A stretch of 64,000 nucleotides of DNA. Source: an uncultured Clostridia bacterium (GTDB lineage: Bacteria; Bacillota; Clostridia; Christensenellales; Aristaeellaceae). Every line of letters begins with the position of its first letter. The stretch's first letter is position 1. Positions 52,790 through 61,560 of this stretch are shown piece by piece. The position numbers and the translations under genes are program-made. The stretch spans positions 1 to 64,000 of the forward strand of contig CALGBY010000014.1 of NCBI GenBank assembly GCA_937886445.1, written 5' to 3'. The notes beneath the pieces were generated by a model. That model was not told the origin of the DNA. It was given only the letters and a program-made list of their open reading frames with translations, and did not search any database.

Positions 52790-52821
52790 GAAAAAACGGG
52801 GCTTTTTCAAAGCCCCGTCGT
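52790..52821 (-). terminator. Terminator of luxS
   Basis: ACGGGGCTTT / AAAGCCCCGT hairpin followed, on the minus strand, by a T run (TTTTTT). It starts three bases after the luxS stop codon. Confidence 0.88.
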
Positions 52822-52823
52822 AT

Positions 52824-53315
52824 TTACCCGATCTTTTCAGGATATACATAGCACGGATCCTTCTCCAGACGATCCGCGAATACCGCCGCCTCATAGCGCG
52901 CCATCGGCAGGTCATGCAGCAGCCAGTTGCCGCAGCACTCCGGAGCTGCGCCGGGGATCTCCCCTTCAAAGCCTTCCAGATAACGGAACGCGCGCACCAT
53001 CACAGGCTGCAGTTCCCGGGGCGCCGGCCTTCCCTTCACGATCAGGTAACAGCCGGTCAGGCAGCCCATGGGGCCCCAGTACACGACCTTTTCCTTCCAT
53101 TCGGGATCGTTGCGCAGGTAGGTGGCCACGATGTGCTCTATGGTGTGCATCGCGTTCGGATGCACGACAGGCTCGCGGTTGGGCATCTTCATGCGAATAT
53201 CAAAGGTCGTCACATATTCATCACCCACAATATCCACTCTGGATTCATATATGCCGGGCATCAGGCAGGAATGATCCACCTGAAAACTGGGGATCAGCTG
53301 TTTCTTATCTTGCAT
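52824..53315 (-). CDS. luxS: S-ribosylhomocysteine lyase (autoinducer-2 synthase)
   Basis: 163 residues. Metal ligands in NAMHTIEHIVATYL (His57, His61) and the PECCGN cysteine near 127; the catalytic cysteine is in GPMGCLTGCY (about 85). Splits S-ribosylhomocysteine into homocysteine and the AI-2 precursor. The ATG at 53315 has GGAGG 7 bases upstream. It follows an AraC-type gene by only 14 bases, an uncommon arrangement suggesting shared transcription with the locus C regulator. Confidence 0.96.
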   Translation of the reverse strand: MQDKKQLIPSFQVDHSCLMPGIYESRVDIVGDEYVTTFDIRMKMPNREPVVHPNAMHTIEHIVATYLRNDPEWKEKVVYWGPMGCLTGCYLIVKGRPAPRELQPVMVRAFRYLEGFEGEIPGAAPECCGNWLLHDLPMARYEAAVFADRLEKDPCYVYPEKIG

Positions 53316-53329
53316 GGTATTACCTCCGT

Positions 53330-54241
53330 TCATTCATCACGGGATCTTTTGCTTCCCGTCAGTTTCATTTGCTTCAGCTGCGCGCGGTATCTGGAGGGCG
53401 AAGCGCCCACGATTTTTGTAAACATCCTCAGAAAATTGGAATAATCGTTAAAGCCGCACTGATAAGCGATGTTATTGAGCGACATATCCGACGCGATCAT
53501 TTCCTTGGCAAGCATCACGCGGCGATAAAGAATGTAATCATACACGCTTCGGCTGGTATACTTCGTGAACTCATGGGAAAGATAGGAGGTGCTTACGCCG
53601 AAGCGGTGAGAAAGCTCATCGATCTTTACCGACTGGGTATAGTTGGAATTGATATAGGTAAGCACATCCTGCATGATGCTGTTGCTGATGACCGTTCCCG
53701 TAAGCGCCGGGGAACGGTACAGGATATCGCAGATGATGCTGAGCAGATTGATCAGCGTGACGCTGTTCTGAAAGCGGCGCATCTCATTGACGGCCTCCTG
53801 ATGCTCCTGCAGCTCGTCTATCAGCACGATGCACTTTTCCGACTGTTCCCGCGTAAGCTGGAAGCGGTTCTGCCCGTGGGATGTGTAGGAGCGGAAAAAG
53901 CGGTCCAGATCGATCTGCCCGCAGCCCAGTCTCTTCAGCGTAGCTGCCGGAATATTGACATAAGCACGGTTATAATCCCGCATTTCGCCCACGCTGCTCA
54001 GCCCGTGCATACAAAACGGAGGAATGATGAAAAGCTGATCCGGCTCCAGCAGATACATGCTGTTGTCCAGACCGAAATAATGCCCGCCGCCCAGATGAAT
54101 ATAGATCTCATAAAAATCGTGGCAGTGGTATTCCTGCCGGGCAATGGTATTGGTCACACGATGAAAAGCCTCCAGATCCGGCAGGTTGCCGGGCATACTG
54201 GTAAGATGAAGCTCATTATCCGGAACGGTATTCGCCGCCAA
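53330..54241 (-). CDS. AraC family transcriptional regulator (locus C)
   Basis: 303 residues from TTG 54241. An N-terminal cupin-like domain (HCHDFYEIYIHLGGGHYFGL) is followed by the AraC-type double helix-turn-helix (KIDELSHRFGVSTSYLSHEFTKYTSRSVYDYI; IAYQCGFNDYSNFLRMFTKIVGASPSRYR). AAAGGGGG lies 8 bases before the TTG. A frame start at 54307 would place the start inside the promoter. It diverges from three Gfo/Idh/MocA genes and probably controls them. Confidence 0.9.
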   Translation of the reverse strand: MAANTVPDNELHLTSMPGNLPDLEAFHRVTNTIARQEYHCHDFYEIYIHLGGGHYFGLDNSMYLLEPDQLFIIPPFCMHGLSSVGEMRDYNRAYVNIPAATLKRLGCGQIDLDRFFRSYTSHGQNRFQLTREQSEKCIVLIDELQEHQEAVNEMRRFQNSVTLINLLSIICDILYRSPALTGTVISNSIMQDVLTYINSNYTQSVKIDELSHRFGVSTSYLSHEFTKYTSRSVYDYILYRRVMLAKEMIASDMSLNNIAYQCGFNDYSNFLRMFTKIVGASPSRYRAQLKQMKLTGSKRSRDE

Positions 54242-54278
54242 AAAGCCCGCCCCCTTTACCGATGATCTCAGCGCTTTG

Positions 54279-54307
54279 ATTATAATGCGTAATATTCCGA
54301 TTATCAA
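54279..54307 (-). promoter_or_regulatory. Sigma-A promoter of the locus C AraC-type gene (and luxS)
   Basis: Reading leftward: -35 TTGATA (54307-54302), a 17-base spacer, -10 TATAAT (54284-54279). Confidence 0.8.
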
Positions 54308-54410
54308 GCATTATTTGTGTAGAATTCGCACATTCTGTTTGTTATACTGTGCGTAAAGGATGAAAAAATTTCGTGTACCTGTATCACTTTACAGAAAGAA
54401 GGACCAGAAT

Positions 54411-55577
54411 ATGATCAGAGTAGCCATCGTAGGCACCGGCGGTATCTCACATGCCCACATCAGCGCCTATCTCAAGTTTCCGGACAGATGCAGGATCGTC
54501 GCGCTGTGCGACATCATTCCCGGAAAGGCCGAGAAGGTAAAGAAACAGTACGGTCTGGATGCGGATGTGTATCTTGACCATCACGATCTGGTATCAAGAG
54601 AGGATATCGACCTGGTGGATGTTTGCACCCCGCCCTTTGCCCACAGGGAAGTAACGGTGAACGCGCTGAGAGCCGGCAGGAACGCGGTATGCGAAAAGCC
54701 CATGGCGCAAAGCCTTGAAGAATGCGATGAAATGCTCCGCGCCCGCGACGAAAGCGGAAAGCTGCTGTCCATCATTGCCCAGAACCGCTTCCGCAAGCCC
54801 ATACGGGATCTGAAGGCGCTTCTGGACAGCGGCATTGCCGGCCCCGTACGCCACGCGGAGGTGGATTCCTTCTGGTACCGCGCGCACTGCTATTATGACC
54901 TGTGGTGGCGCGGCACCTGGGAAAAGGAGGGCGGCGGCTGCACGCTGAACCACGCCGTGCACCACATCGATATGCTGGGCTGGATGATGGGACTGCCCGC
55001 GCGCATCACCTCCGTGCTGGCCAACACCGCTCACGATAACGCCGAGGTGGAGGATCTGTCGGTATCCGTGATGGAGTATCCCGGCGCGCTCGCCACCGTT
55101 ACCGCGTCTGTCGTACACCATGCTGAGGAGCAGCAGGTGGTATTCCAGTGTGAAAAGGCCAAGATCTCCGCCCCGTGGGATTGCTGGTGCTCTGTTCCGC
55201 AGAGCAACGGCTTCCCGCTCAAGCAGCCGGACGAAGCCTTCCGCAGACAGGCCGAGGCATATCTCGCGACGCTCCCGCCCGTGCCCTATGAAATGCACGA
55301 CGGCCAGCTGGAAAATATCCTGACCGCGCTTGAAAACGGCACCGCCCCCGCGATCGGCGGTGAGGACGGCCGCCGCACGGTGGAGCTGATCACCGCCATC
55401 TACAAATCCGGCTCTCTGCATACGCCGGTCGAGCTGCCCCTGAAAAAGAACGACCCCTTCTACCGCGTGGAGGGCATCCGCGCGAACGCGCCGCATTTTT
55501 ACGAAAAAAGCGCCTATGTGCAGGATTTTGAAGGCGGCGATATCTCTTTCGGCGGTTTCGGTGAAAACAAAAAATAA
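54411..55577 (+). CDS. Gfo/Idh/MocA oxidoreductase, locus C first copy
   Basis: 388 residues. Rossmann motif MIRVAIVGTGGISHAHISAY, the EKP-type motif CEKPMAQSLEEC near residue 95, and EGGGCTLNHAVHHIDMLGWM with the catalytic His. The C-terminus is longer than usual, with a FYEKSAYVQDFEGGD tail. The ATG at 54411 follows AGAAGGACC; the upstream in-frame ATG (54360) lacks a good site. First of three consecutive, different members of the family, all reading rightward from the AraC-type gene. Confidence 0.92.
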   Translation: MIRVAIVGTGGISHAHISAYLKFPDRCRIVALCDIIPGKAEKVKKQYGLDADVYLDHHDLVSREDIDLVDVCTPPFAHREVTVNALRAGRNAVCEKPMAQSLEECDEMLRARDESGKLLSIIAQNRFRKPIRDLKALLDSGIAGPVRHAEVDSFWYRAHCYYDLWWRGTWEKEGGGCTLNHAVHHIDMLGWMMGLPARITSVLANTAHDNAEVEDLSVSVMEYPGALATVTASVVHHAEEQQVVFQCEKAKISAPWDCWCSVPQSNGFPLKQPDEAFRRQAEAYLATLPPVPYEMHDGQLENILTALENGTAPAIGGEDGRRTVELITAIYKSGSLHTPVELPLKKNDPFYRVEGIRANAPHFYEKSAYVQDFEGGDISFGGFGENKK

Positions 55578-55610
55578 CGCTGTATCAGGCAGTAAAGGCA
55601 GGTGTATTTT

Positions 55611-56690
55611 ATGAGCAAGCTTTCCGAAGGCATGAACTGGGCCCCCAAGGGCAAGCCCTCCCCCGTTGTAAAGGAAAACGAATTCGTCTTCTCGGCAGAC
55701 CGGATCGATCACGGCCACATCTACGGCATGTGCAACGGGCTGACCGAGGCGGGCGGCACATTGAAATATGTGTATGATCCCGATCCCGCGAAGGTGGAAG
55801 CCTTCCTGAAGCTCTTCCCGCAGGCCAAGGTGGCAAGGTGCGAGGAAGAGATTCTGGAGGACAGGGAGACAAAAATGGTGCTTTCCTCCGCCGTTACGAG
55901 CGAGCGCTGCGGCATCGGTCTGAAGGCGATGGACGCGGGGAAGGACTATTTTTGCGACAAGGCGCCTTTTACAACGCTGGAGCAGCTGGACAGCGCGAAG
56001 CTTAAGGCGGCGGAGACCGGCAGGAAATACATGGTGTATTACGCCGAGCGTCTGCATGACGAAGGCGCCATTCTGGCCGGATATCTGGCCGAGGCAGGCG
56101 AGATCGGCCGGGTCGTTGCGGTAAACGGCTACGGTCCGCACCGTCTGGGCGCGGCCGGAAGACCGAAGTGGTTTTTCGAGAAGGAAAAATACGGCGGCAT
56201 CCTGTGCGATATCGGCAGTCATCAGATCGAGCAGTACCTGTACTACACCGGAGAGGAGGACGCTGTGATCACCTCCTCCCGCGTTGCCAATTATGACCAT
56301 CCGGAATATCCGGAGCTTGAGGATTACGGTGATTGCCAGATCACGGGCAAAAACGGCACAGCCGGCTATTTCCGCGTGGACTGGTTCACGCCCGACGGGC
56401 TGCGCACCTGGGGAGACGGCCGCCTTACGGTCCTGGGCACCGAGGGCTTTATCGAGGTGCGCAAATATGTAAACCTGGCCAGCGATAAGGACGGCGGCGG
56501 CCATGTGTATCTGGTAAACGGCAAGGGCGAAAAGTATTTCAACGCCGTAGGCCAGACGGGCTTCCCCTTCTTCGGCAGGCTGATCCTGGACTGCCTCAAC
56601 CGTACCGAGACCGCCATGACACAGGCGCACGCCTTCAAGGCAGCGGAGCTGTGCCTGAAGGCCGAGGTACAGGCGATCCGGATGAAATGA
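55611..56690 (+). CDS. Gfo/Idh/MocA-type oxidoreductase with altered cofactor motifs
   Basis: 359 residues. The C-terminal substrate domain is normal (EKEKYGGILCDIGSHQIEQYLYYTG with the catalytic-site His; YFRVDWFTPDGLRTWGDGR). The N-terminal glycine-rich motif is unusual (VFSADRIDHGHIYGMCNGLTEAGG rather than GxGxxG near the start), and the usual EKP is replaced by CDKAPFTT. It begins 34 bases after the previous gene. It may still use NAD(P) or may have lost or changed redox function. Confidence 0.85.
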   Translation: MSKLSEGMNWAPKGKPSPVVKENEFVFSADRIDHGHIYGMCNGLTEAGGTLKYVYDPDPAKVEAFLKLFPQAKVARCEEEILEDRETKMVLSSAVTSERCGIGLKAMDAGKDYFCDKAPFTTLEQLDSAKLKAAETGRKYMVYYAERLHDEGAILAGYLAEAGEIGRVVAVNGYGPHRLGAAGRPKWFFEKEKYGGILCDIGSHQIEQYLYYTGEEDAVITSSRVANYDHPEYPELEDYGDCQITGKNGTAGYFRVDWFTPDGLRTWGDGRLTVLGTEGFIEVRKYVNLASDKDGGGHVYLVNGKGEKYFNAVGQTGFPFFGRLILDCLNRTETAMTQAHAFKAAELCLKAEVQAIRMK

Positions 56691-56712
56691 CCGTTTGAAA
56701 GCCGGGAACAGT

Positions 56713-57705
56713 ATGAAAAAAAGAGTATGCATATCAGGCTGCGGAGGGATCGCGCAGGTGCACGCGAAGGTGCTTTCGGAGCTGCCTGATGTTGAGATCG
56801 CCGCCTGTGCCGACCCGGTCACCGAAAAAGCCGCGGCACTTGCCGAAAAATACGGCTGCCGGTCCTATTCCTCCACGGAGGAGATGCTGGACAGGGAAAT
56901 GCCCGATGCCGTGCACCTTTGCACCCCGCATTATCTGCATACTCCGCACGCCTTATACGCCGCGGAGCGGGGCATCGCCGTGTTTTCCGAAAAGCCGCCC
57001 GTCATCAGCCCGGAGCAGCTGGAGCAATTGAAAAAAGCCGCCGAAAAGGTGCCTGTGAGCGTTTGCTTTCAGAACAGGACCAATCCGTCCGTTCGCTTTA
57101 TCCGCAAAGCGCTTGAGGAGAGCTCCTTCGGCAGGCTGCTCGGGCTTCGCGCCTTTGTCACCTGGAGCCGCGGCGGCGCCTACTATGAAAACAACTGGCG
57201 CGGCAGCTTTTCCACCGAGGGCGGAGGTGCGCTGATCAATCAGGCGATCCACACGCTGGATCTTGCCGTATACCTGCTGGGCATGCCGGATATTACCGAA
57301 GCCGCCATGGCCAACCGCCATCTGCGCGGTGTGATCGAAACAGAAGATACCGCGGAGATCTATCTGAAAAAAGGCGATGTGCCCGCCCTTCTCTATGTAT
57401 CCACTGCGGCCTGCGCGGACGCGCCCGTGCTGTTTGAAGTGACCTGTGAAAAAGCCGTCCTGCGCACGGAAAACGACCGCGTCGACATCATCCGTCCGGA
57501 GGGCACGGAAAGCATGAAGCTCCCTGAGGATGAAAGGCTTGGTAAAAGCTACTGGGGAGCCGGCCATAAGGCCTGCATCAGCAACTTTTATGAGTGCCTG
57601 AAAAACGGAACGGAAGCGCCCAGCTCTCTGCGACTGTGCGAAAACACCCTGAGAGTGATGCTGAACATTTACAGCCGGTGTCGGGATTCACTTCCCGCGA
57701 AATAG
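56713..57705 (+). CDS. Gfo/Idh/MocA oxidoreductase, locus C third copy
   Basis: 330 residues. Motifs KKRVCISGCGGIAQVHAKV, SEKPPVISPE (EKP) and WRGSFSTEGGGALINQAIHTLDLAVYLLGMP. The late LGKSYWGAGHKACISNFYECL matches YWGKGHIMLINDFYRC of the locus A enzyme (6307-7320), showing the two loci share this subfamily. The ATG is 22 bases after the previous gene. Confidence 0.92.
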   Translation: MKKRVCISGCGGIAQVHAKVLSELPDVEIAACADPVTEKAAALAEKYGCRSYSSTEEMLDREMPDAVHLCTPHYLHTPHALYAAERGIAVFSEKPPVISPEQLEQLKKAAEKVPVSVCFQNRTNPSVRFIRKALEESSFGRLLGLRAFVTWSRGGAYYENNWRGSFSTEGGGALINQAIHTLDLAVYLLGMPDITEAAMANRHLRGVIETEDTAEIYLKKGDVPALLYVSTAACADAPVLFEVTCEKAVLRTENDRVDIIRPEGTESMKLPEDERLGKSYWGAGHKACISNFYECLKNGTEAPSSLRLCENTLRVMLNIYSRCRDSLPAK

Positions 57706-57713
57706 ACCAAGCG

Positions 57714-57784
57714 GAGGCACATCCCGTAAGTTTGAAAATGGATACAGATCTTTTCAAACAGACATCGGTGCCTCATACGGAGGG
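57714..57784. repeat. Dispersed two-hairpin repeat, copy d
   Basis: GGAGGCAC (57713-57720), TTTGAAAATGG with TTTTCAAA (57731-57758), a CAGACATC linker, then GGTGCCTCATACGGAGG (57768-57784). The last bases overlap the ribosome site of the next gene, so folding could affect its translation. Confidence 0.75.
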
Positions 57785-57796
57785 AGGAGTATAATT

Positions 57797-59725
57797 ATGA
57801 AAGCATATGACTATCTGAAAACCGTAGCGGAGGACGGGCGCGCGGAAGCCGCCCTCTCCGCGGAGGAAGTACAAAAGATCAGGGATTATCACGGTGTCAA
57901 TTCCTTCCAGGGGTTGTATTACGATATCGCCTGCATCTACTGTGCCGAAAAGGAAGGAAAGCCGTACAGGATCCGTCCCCATATTCTGGACAAGGCGCTG
58001 GACAGGCTGGATACCCGTTTTGACTGCGCCGATTTTGTGGTCCCCTCTCTGCTATGCCTGCTCAGGCACTGGAGAGGCACACAGTACCTGCCGGAAGAAG
58101 ACGCGGCGCGTATCATCAAAAGCCTGCTGAACTTCAAATACTGGATCGACGAGCCGGGCGAGGTACACGCCTGCTACTTTACCGAAAACCATCAGATCCT
58201 GTATGCCAGCGCCGAATATTTTGCCGGCGGGCTGCTGGAAAACGAGGTGTTTCCCAATAACGGCATGACGGGCAGGGAGCACCGGGCTCACGCGAAGGCA
58301 TTTCTGTACCGCTGGCTCACCTGGCGCCTGCGCTTCGGCTTTGCCGAATGGCTGTGCCAGGGCTACTATCTGGACGATATTCTGGGTCTGGTCAACCTGA
58401 TGGCCTTTGCCGATGAGGAGGATCTGCGCGAAAAGGCCAGGGCCGTCATCGATCTGCTGGTGCTGGATCTGTCCGTGCACGGCTTCAGAGGGCACCTTCC
58501 CGTTACCCACGGCAGGGTATACACCGATTTTATCATTGAGCCGGACCACGAGGACTGCTCCCAACTGATGCGCTTCCTGTTTGACGAAGGCAGCCGCGAG
58601 GGGCTGTGCGGCGGCGCGGTGCTGCTGGCTGTAAACGGCTATGAATGCCCGGAAGCGATGCGGAGCGTCTACGCGAGCCCCGTCAGCACCGATATAACGG
58701 AGCGCATGAGCATGGACACCGCCGACGCGAAAAGCTTCGGCGTGGACCCCGAGGATTTTGATAACATCATGTTCTTCTGGGGAATGCAAACCTATTCAGA
58801 CCGTCTCTGCATCGACAATTCGCTGAAGGTATTTCCCGAATGGAACTGGATGGTCAACCGCATGCGCGCCTATAAGGAGCGCTATGACCTGTGCGATGAG
58901 GCGGGCGTGCCCTGCCCCGACGCGCCGGACTTTACCGCAATGACACAGGCGGATATCTATACACGCCGCACAAAGGATTACATCCTTTCCTGCGTACAGG
59001 ATTTCCGCAAAGGCCGTATGGGTTATCAGCAGCATCCGTGGACCGCGTCCCTCGGCGGGCGTGCCGTGATCTTTACCACCAACCCCGCCTCTCTTGAGTA
59101 CGGCAACCGTCCCAACCGCTGGGCGGGCAACCTTACGCTGCCCCGCTGCGGGCAGACAGGTAATGTAATGCTCTGCCTCTACCGCGTGATGCCGGACTTT
59201 GTTGATTATCTGAACAGCCATCTTTACTTCCCCACCCACGAGATGGATGAGGTGCGCGAGGAAAAGGGCTTCATCTTCGGTCGTAAGGGAAAGGGCTATA
59301 TCGCCGTCACCTCTCTCAACCCGGGCTACTGGGAGGAAAAGGACGAAGCCCTGTTCACACATGTGTACCGCGAAAAAGGGCATGAAATGTTTGAAAAGGC
59401 TGGAAGGTACGAATATACCGTGCAGGGTCACGCCAATGTATGGGCCATTGAAATGGGCAGTGAAGAAGAAAACGGCAGCTTTGACCGCTTCGTAAGCGCC
59501 TTCACGGAGCATGCTGTAACGGGCGACACCCATTCCTGCACCTATATTTCCCCTTCAAAGGGCACCGTGACCTTCGGCTGGTGCAAGCCGCTGTCTGTGA
59601 ACGGCGTGGAACAGCCGCTCCACCGGTATCCGCGTTACGCTTCTCCCTGGGTAAACGCGCCCTTTGACAGCAAAGAGATCCGCGTGAAGGGTGAAACAGA
59701 GGATCATATCATTCGCTGCGAGTAA
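57797..59725 (+). CDS. Large protein of unknown function, candidate glycan-active enzyme
   Basis: 642 residues, cytoplasmic (no signal peptide or membrane segment). No named family recognised. The N-terminal two thirds is helical with aromatic-rich repeats such as YFTENHQILYASAEYFAGGL (FTENH at 128-132), WLTWRLRFGFAEWLCQGYYL (173-192) and DHEDCSQLMRFLFDEG, resembling the inner helices of (alpha/alpha) toroid lyases and hydrolases. The last third is beta-like (SLGGRAVIFTTNP, YIAVTSLNPGYWEEK, GKGYIAV). The ATG follows GGAGGGAGG. Position after three oxidoreductase genes suggests it cleaves the glycan they modify (inference). Confidence 0.8.
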   Translation: MKAYDYLKTVAEDGRAEAALSAEEVQKIRDYHGVNSFQGLYYDIACIYCAEKEGKPYRIRPHILDKALDRLDTRFDCADFVVPSLLCLLRHWRGTQYLPEEDAARIIKSLLNFKYWIDEPGEVHACYFTENHQILYASAEYFAGGLLENEVFPNNGMTGREHRAHAKAFLYRWLTWRLRFGFAEWLCQGYYLDDILGLVNLMAFADEEDLREKARAVIDLLVLDLSVHGFRGHLPVTHGRVYTDFIIEPDHEDCSQLMRFLFDEGSREGLCGGAVLLAVNGYECPEAMRSVYASPVSTDITERMSMDTADAKSFGVDPEDFDNIMFFWGMQTYSDRLCIDNSLKVFPEWNWMVNRMRAYKERYDLCDEAGVPCPDAPDFTAMTQADIYTRRTKDYILSCVQDFRKGRMGYQQHPWTASLGGRAVIFTTNPASLEYGNRPNRWAGNLTLPRCGQTGNVMLCLYRVMPDFVDYLNSHLYFPTHEMDEVREEKGFIFGRKGKGYIAVTSLNPGYWEEKDEALFTHVYREKGHEMFEKAGRYEYTVQGHANVWAIEMGSEEENGSFDRFVSAFTEHAVTGDTHSCTYISPSKGTVTFGWCKPLSVNGVEQPLHRYPRYASPWVNAPFDSKEIRVKGETEDHIIRCE

Positions 59726-59736
59726 GCAAAAAACAG

Positions 59737-59777
59737 CGTGAACAGGCCGGGAAGGAATGATCCCTCCCCGGTCTGTT
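59737..59777 (+). terminator. Terminator of the 642-residue protein gene
   Basis: AACAGGCCGGGAAGG / CCCTCCCCGGTCTGTT imperfect stem with a T run on the plus strand, shortly after the stop codon. Confidence 0.75.
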
Positions 59778-59846
59778 TTTTCGCGTCCGTATCCTTTCGC
59801 TTCTTCAGGACACAGCCGTTTCCACACCGGGCATTGAACCGTTGAA

Positions 59847-59878
59847 AAAGGGCCTCACTCCTTTCGGAGTGAGGCCCT
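59847..59878 (-). terminator. Terminator of the locus C transporter operon
   Basis: GGGCCTCACTCC / GGAGTGAGGCCC perfect 12-bp stem with a four-base loop and a T run on the minus strand, downstream of the binding-protein gene. Confidence 0.9.
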
Positions 59879-59915
59879 CGTATTACCGATCTGTGTTGAT
59901 CAGAGGATCAGACGA

Positions 59916-61502
59916 TCAGTTGTTGCCGGGGAAGGTTCCGCGGTAGTTACCGGCCTGATAGGCGGCACGCTGTTCTTCAACGATCTTGTCGGCACCGGCA
60001 GCGATGATCTCGGCGATAGCGGCATCATAGGTCGCATCGAAAGCATCGGGAGCGCAGGTGATAACATCGGTGAGGAACTTGGCTTCCTTGTTGGAAACTT
60101 CAGCGCCGTAGTCGGTGGAAGCGTTGATGGCAACGGTGAAGCTGGTCTGAGTCCAGGCATCGGTGTTGGCATCCACATAGGAAGCAGCGATCTCGTCACG
60201 ATACTTCGCGTCGAAGCCCAGAGCGATGCCCTTGGCATTCAGTTCATCAGAGCCATAGTAGAGGCCGTTGGAGATGAAGGCGATATCGCCGGCATGCATC
60301 TTGTACTCATCGGGCACGTTGTCGTTGGTCTGTACGTTGGTGGGGATGCCGTCCTCGGTCACTTCGAGGTAGTTGATGCCTTCAACACCGTTCTGCATGA
60401 AGAACAGCGCTTCGGGGCTGGCCATCCAGTTCATGTACTTGATGGCGGCGATGGCGGTAGCTTCATCAGTGGTCTTGGGGATGATGATGGACAGACCGTT
60501 GGCAGCATACACATCATGGAGATGCTTTCCGCCCAGAGAAGCGTTCTCGAAGCAGTCCACAGTAGTCCAGGAAGCGCCTTCAACGTTCTTTTCCAGTTCG
60601 GTCTCGTAGTTCTTGTCGGTGCGCCAGGGCTGATCGGGCTGCATGGTGAAGTAGCCGAAGTAGCCGTTTACCAGGAAGGAATCCTGCTCGGTGGCGTTGT
60701 CGATGAAGAAGTTCTCATAGATCAGGCCTTCGTTGTACAGGCCGTTCAGCCAGCGATAGGCTTCCTTGGTGCCGGGCAGCAGCTCGTGCAGGTTGGCATA
60801 GGCAAACCAGTCTTCCTCAGTGATCTGAGTGAAGTCAAGGAAAGCATCGGTGAAGCGAACGATGTTGTACAGGGGGTTGGATTCATACAGGTCGATGTGC
60901 ATGGGAACGGTCTGCTCGCCGCCCAGGTTCGCAGCCTTCGCAGCGCGGAGGTACTCAGTGAACGCAGCAACGGTGGTGGGCTTTTCCATGTTCAGGGCCT
61001 TAAGCCAGTCAGCACGTACGAAGTTACCAACGTTGGCAACATTCAGACGGCGGGCAGGAATGAACCACTGGACACCATTCTGCTGGCCGAAGGGAAGCAG
61101 AGAGTCCTTGCCGAGGAAAGCGACCAGATCCTGGCCATATTCAGCCAGCAGGTCGTCCAGCTGCCAGATGCCGCCTTCGTTGATCATCTGGTTGATGAGG
61201 TCTCCGTTGTAGGTGAGGCAGATGTCGGGGGCGGTGCCGCCGGCGAGCCACTGGGAGAGGACTTCGCCCTCGGTCCAACGGCCGGTAGCGACGAATTCGA
61301 TCTTGATGTGGTTGGGATCACCGAAGTTCTCCTGAGCATAGTGGAGCTGCATGCAGTCTTCCACGTTGAAGCCGGGAACATCACGGTCATACGCTTCCAC
61401 GCGCAGGGTGATCCATTCCGCGTCTTCTTCTTCGGCGGAGGCGATGGCGATCACGCTGCACAGCATGATCATGGCCATCAGAAGGGCTAACAGTTTTTTC
61501 AT
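59916..61502 (-). CDS. Extracellular solute-binding protein, LplA-like (locus C)
   Basis: 528 residues. Signal peptide MKKLLALLMAMIMLCSVIAI ending in an ASAEE signal peptidase I-type site; the lone cysteine lies inside the hydrophobic core and is not a lipobox. Shares AQENFGDPNHIKIEF, AGGTAPDICLTYNG and IPARRLNVAN with the locus A binding protein, so the two are paralogues for related substrates. The ATG follows AAAAAGGAG. Last gene of a permease-permease-binding protein operon. Confidence 0.93.
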   Translation of the reverse strand: MKKLLALLMAMIMLCSVIAIASAEEEDAEWITLRVEAYDRDVPGFNVEDCMQLHYAQENFGDPNHIKIEFVATGRWTEGEVLSQWLAGGTAPDICLTYNGDLINQMINEGGIWQLDDLLAEYGQDLVAFLGKDSLLPFGQQNGVQWFIPARRLNVANVGNFVRADWLKALNMEKPTTVAAFTEYLRAAKAANLGGEQTVPMHIDLYESNPLYNIVRFTDAFLDFTQITEEDWFAYANLHELLPGTKEAYRWLNGLYNEGLIYENFFIDNATEQDSFLVNGYFGYFTMQPDQPWRTDKNYETELEKNVEGASWTTVDCFENASLGGKHLHDVYAANGLSIIIPKTTDEATAIAAIKYMNWMASPEALFFMQNGVEGINYLEVTEDGIPTNVQTNDNVPDEYKMHAGDIAFISNGLYYGSDELNAKGIALGFDAKYRDEIAASYVDANTDAWTQTSFTVAINASTDYGAEVSNKEAKFLTDVITCAPDAFDATYDAAIAEIIAAGADKIVEEQRAAYQAGNYRGTFPGNN

Positions 61503-61560
61503 GGTTCTCTTCTCCTTTTTATTTTTTTACCGCGCAAGCGCGGCATGGAGCAAAATCAGA

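Noticed and set aside
54594..56822. 742-codon leftward open frame
   Set aside because: Antisense to the first two locus C oxidoreductase genes; its translation shows no domain and is an artefact of GC-rich codon use.
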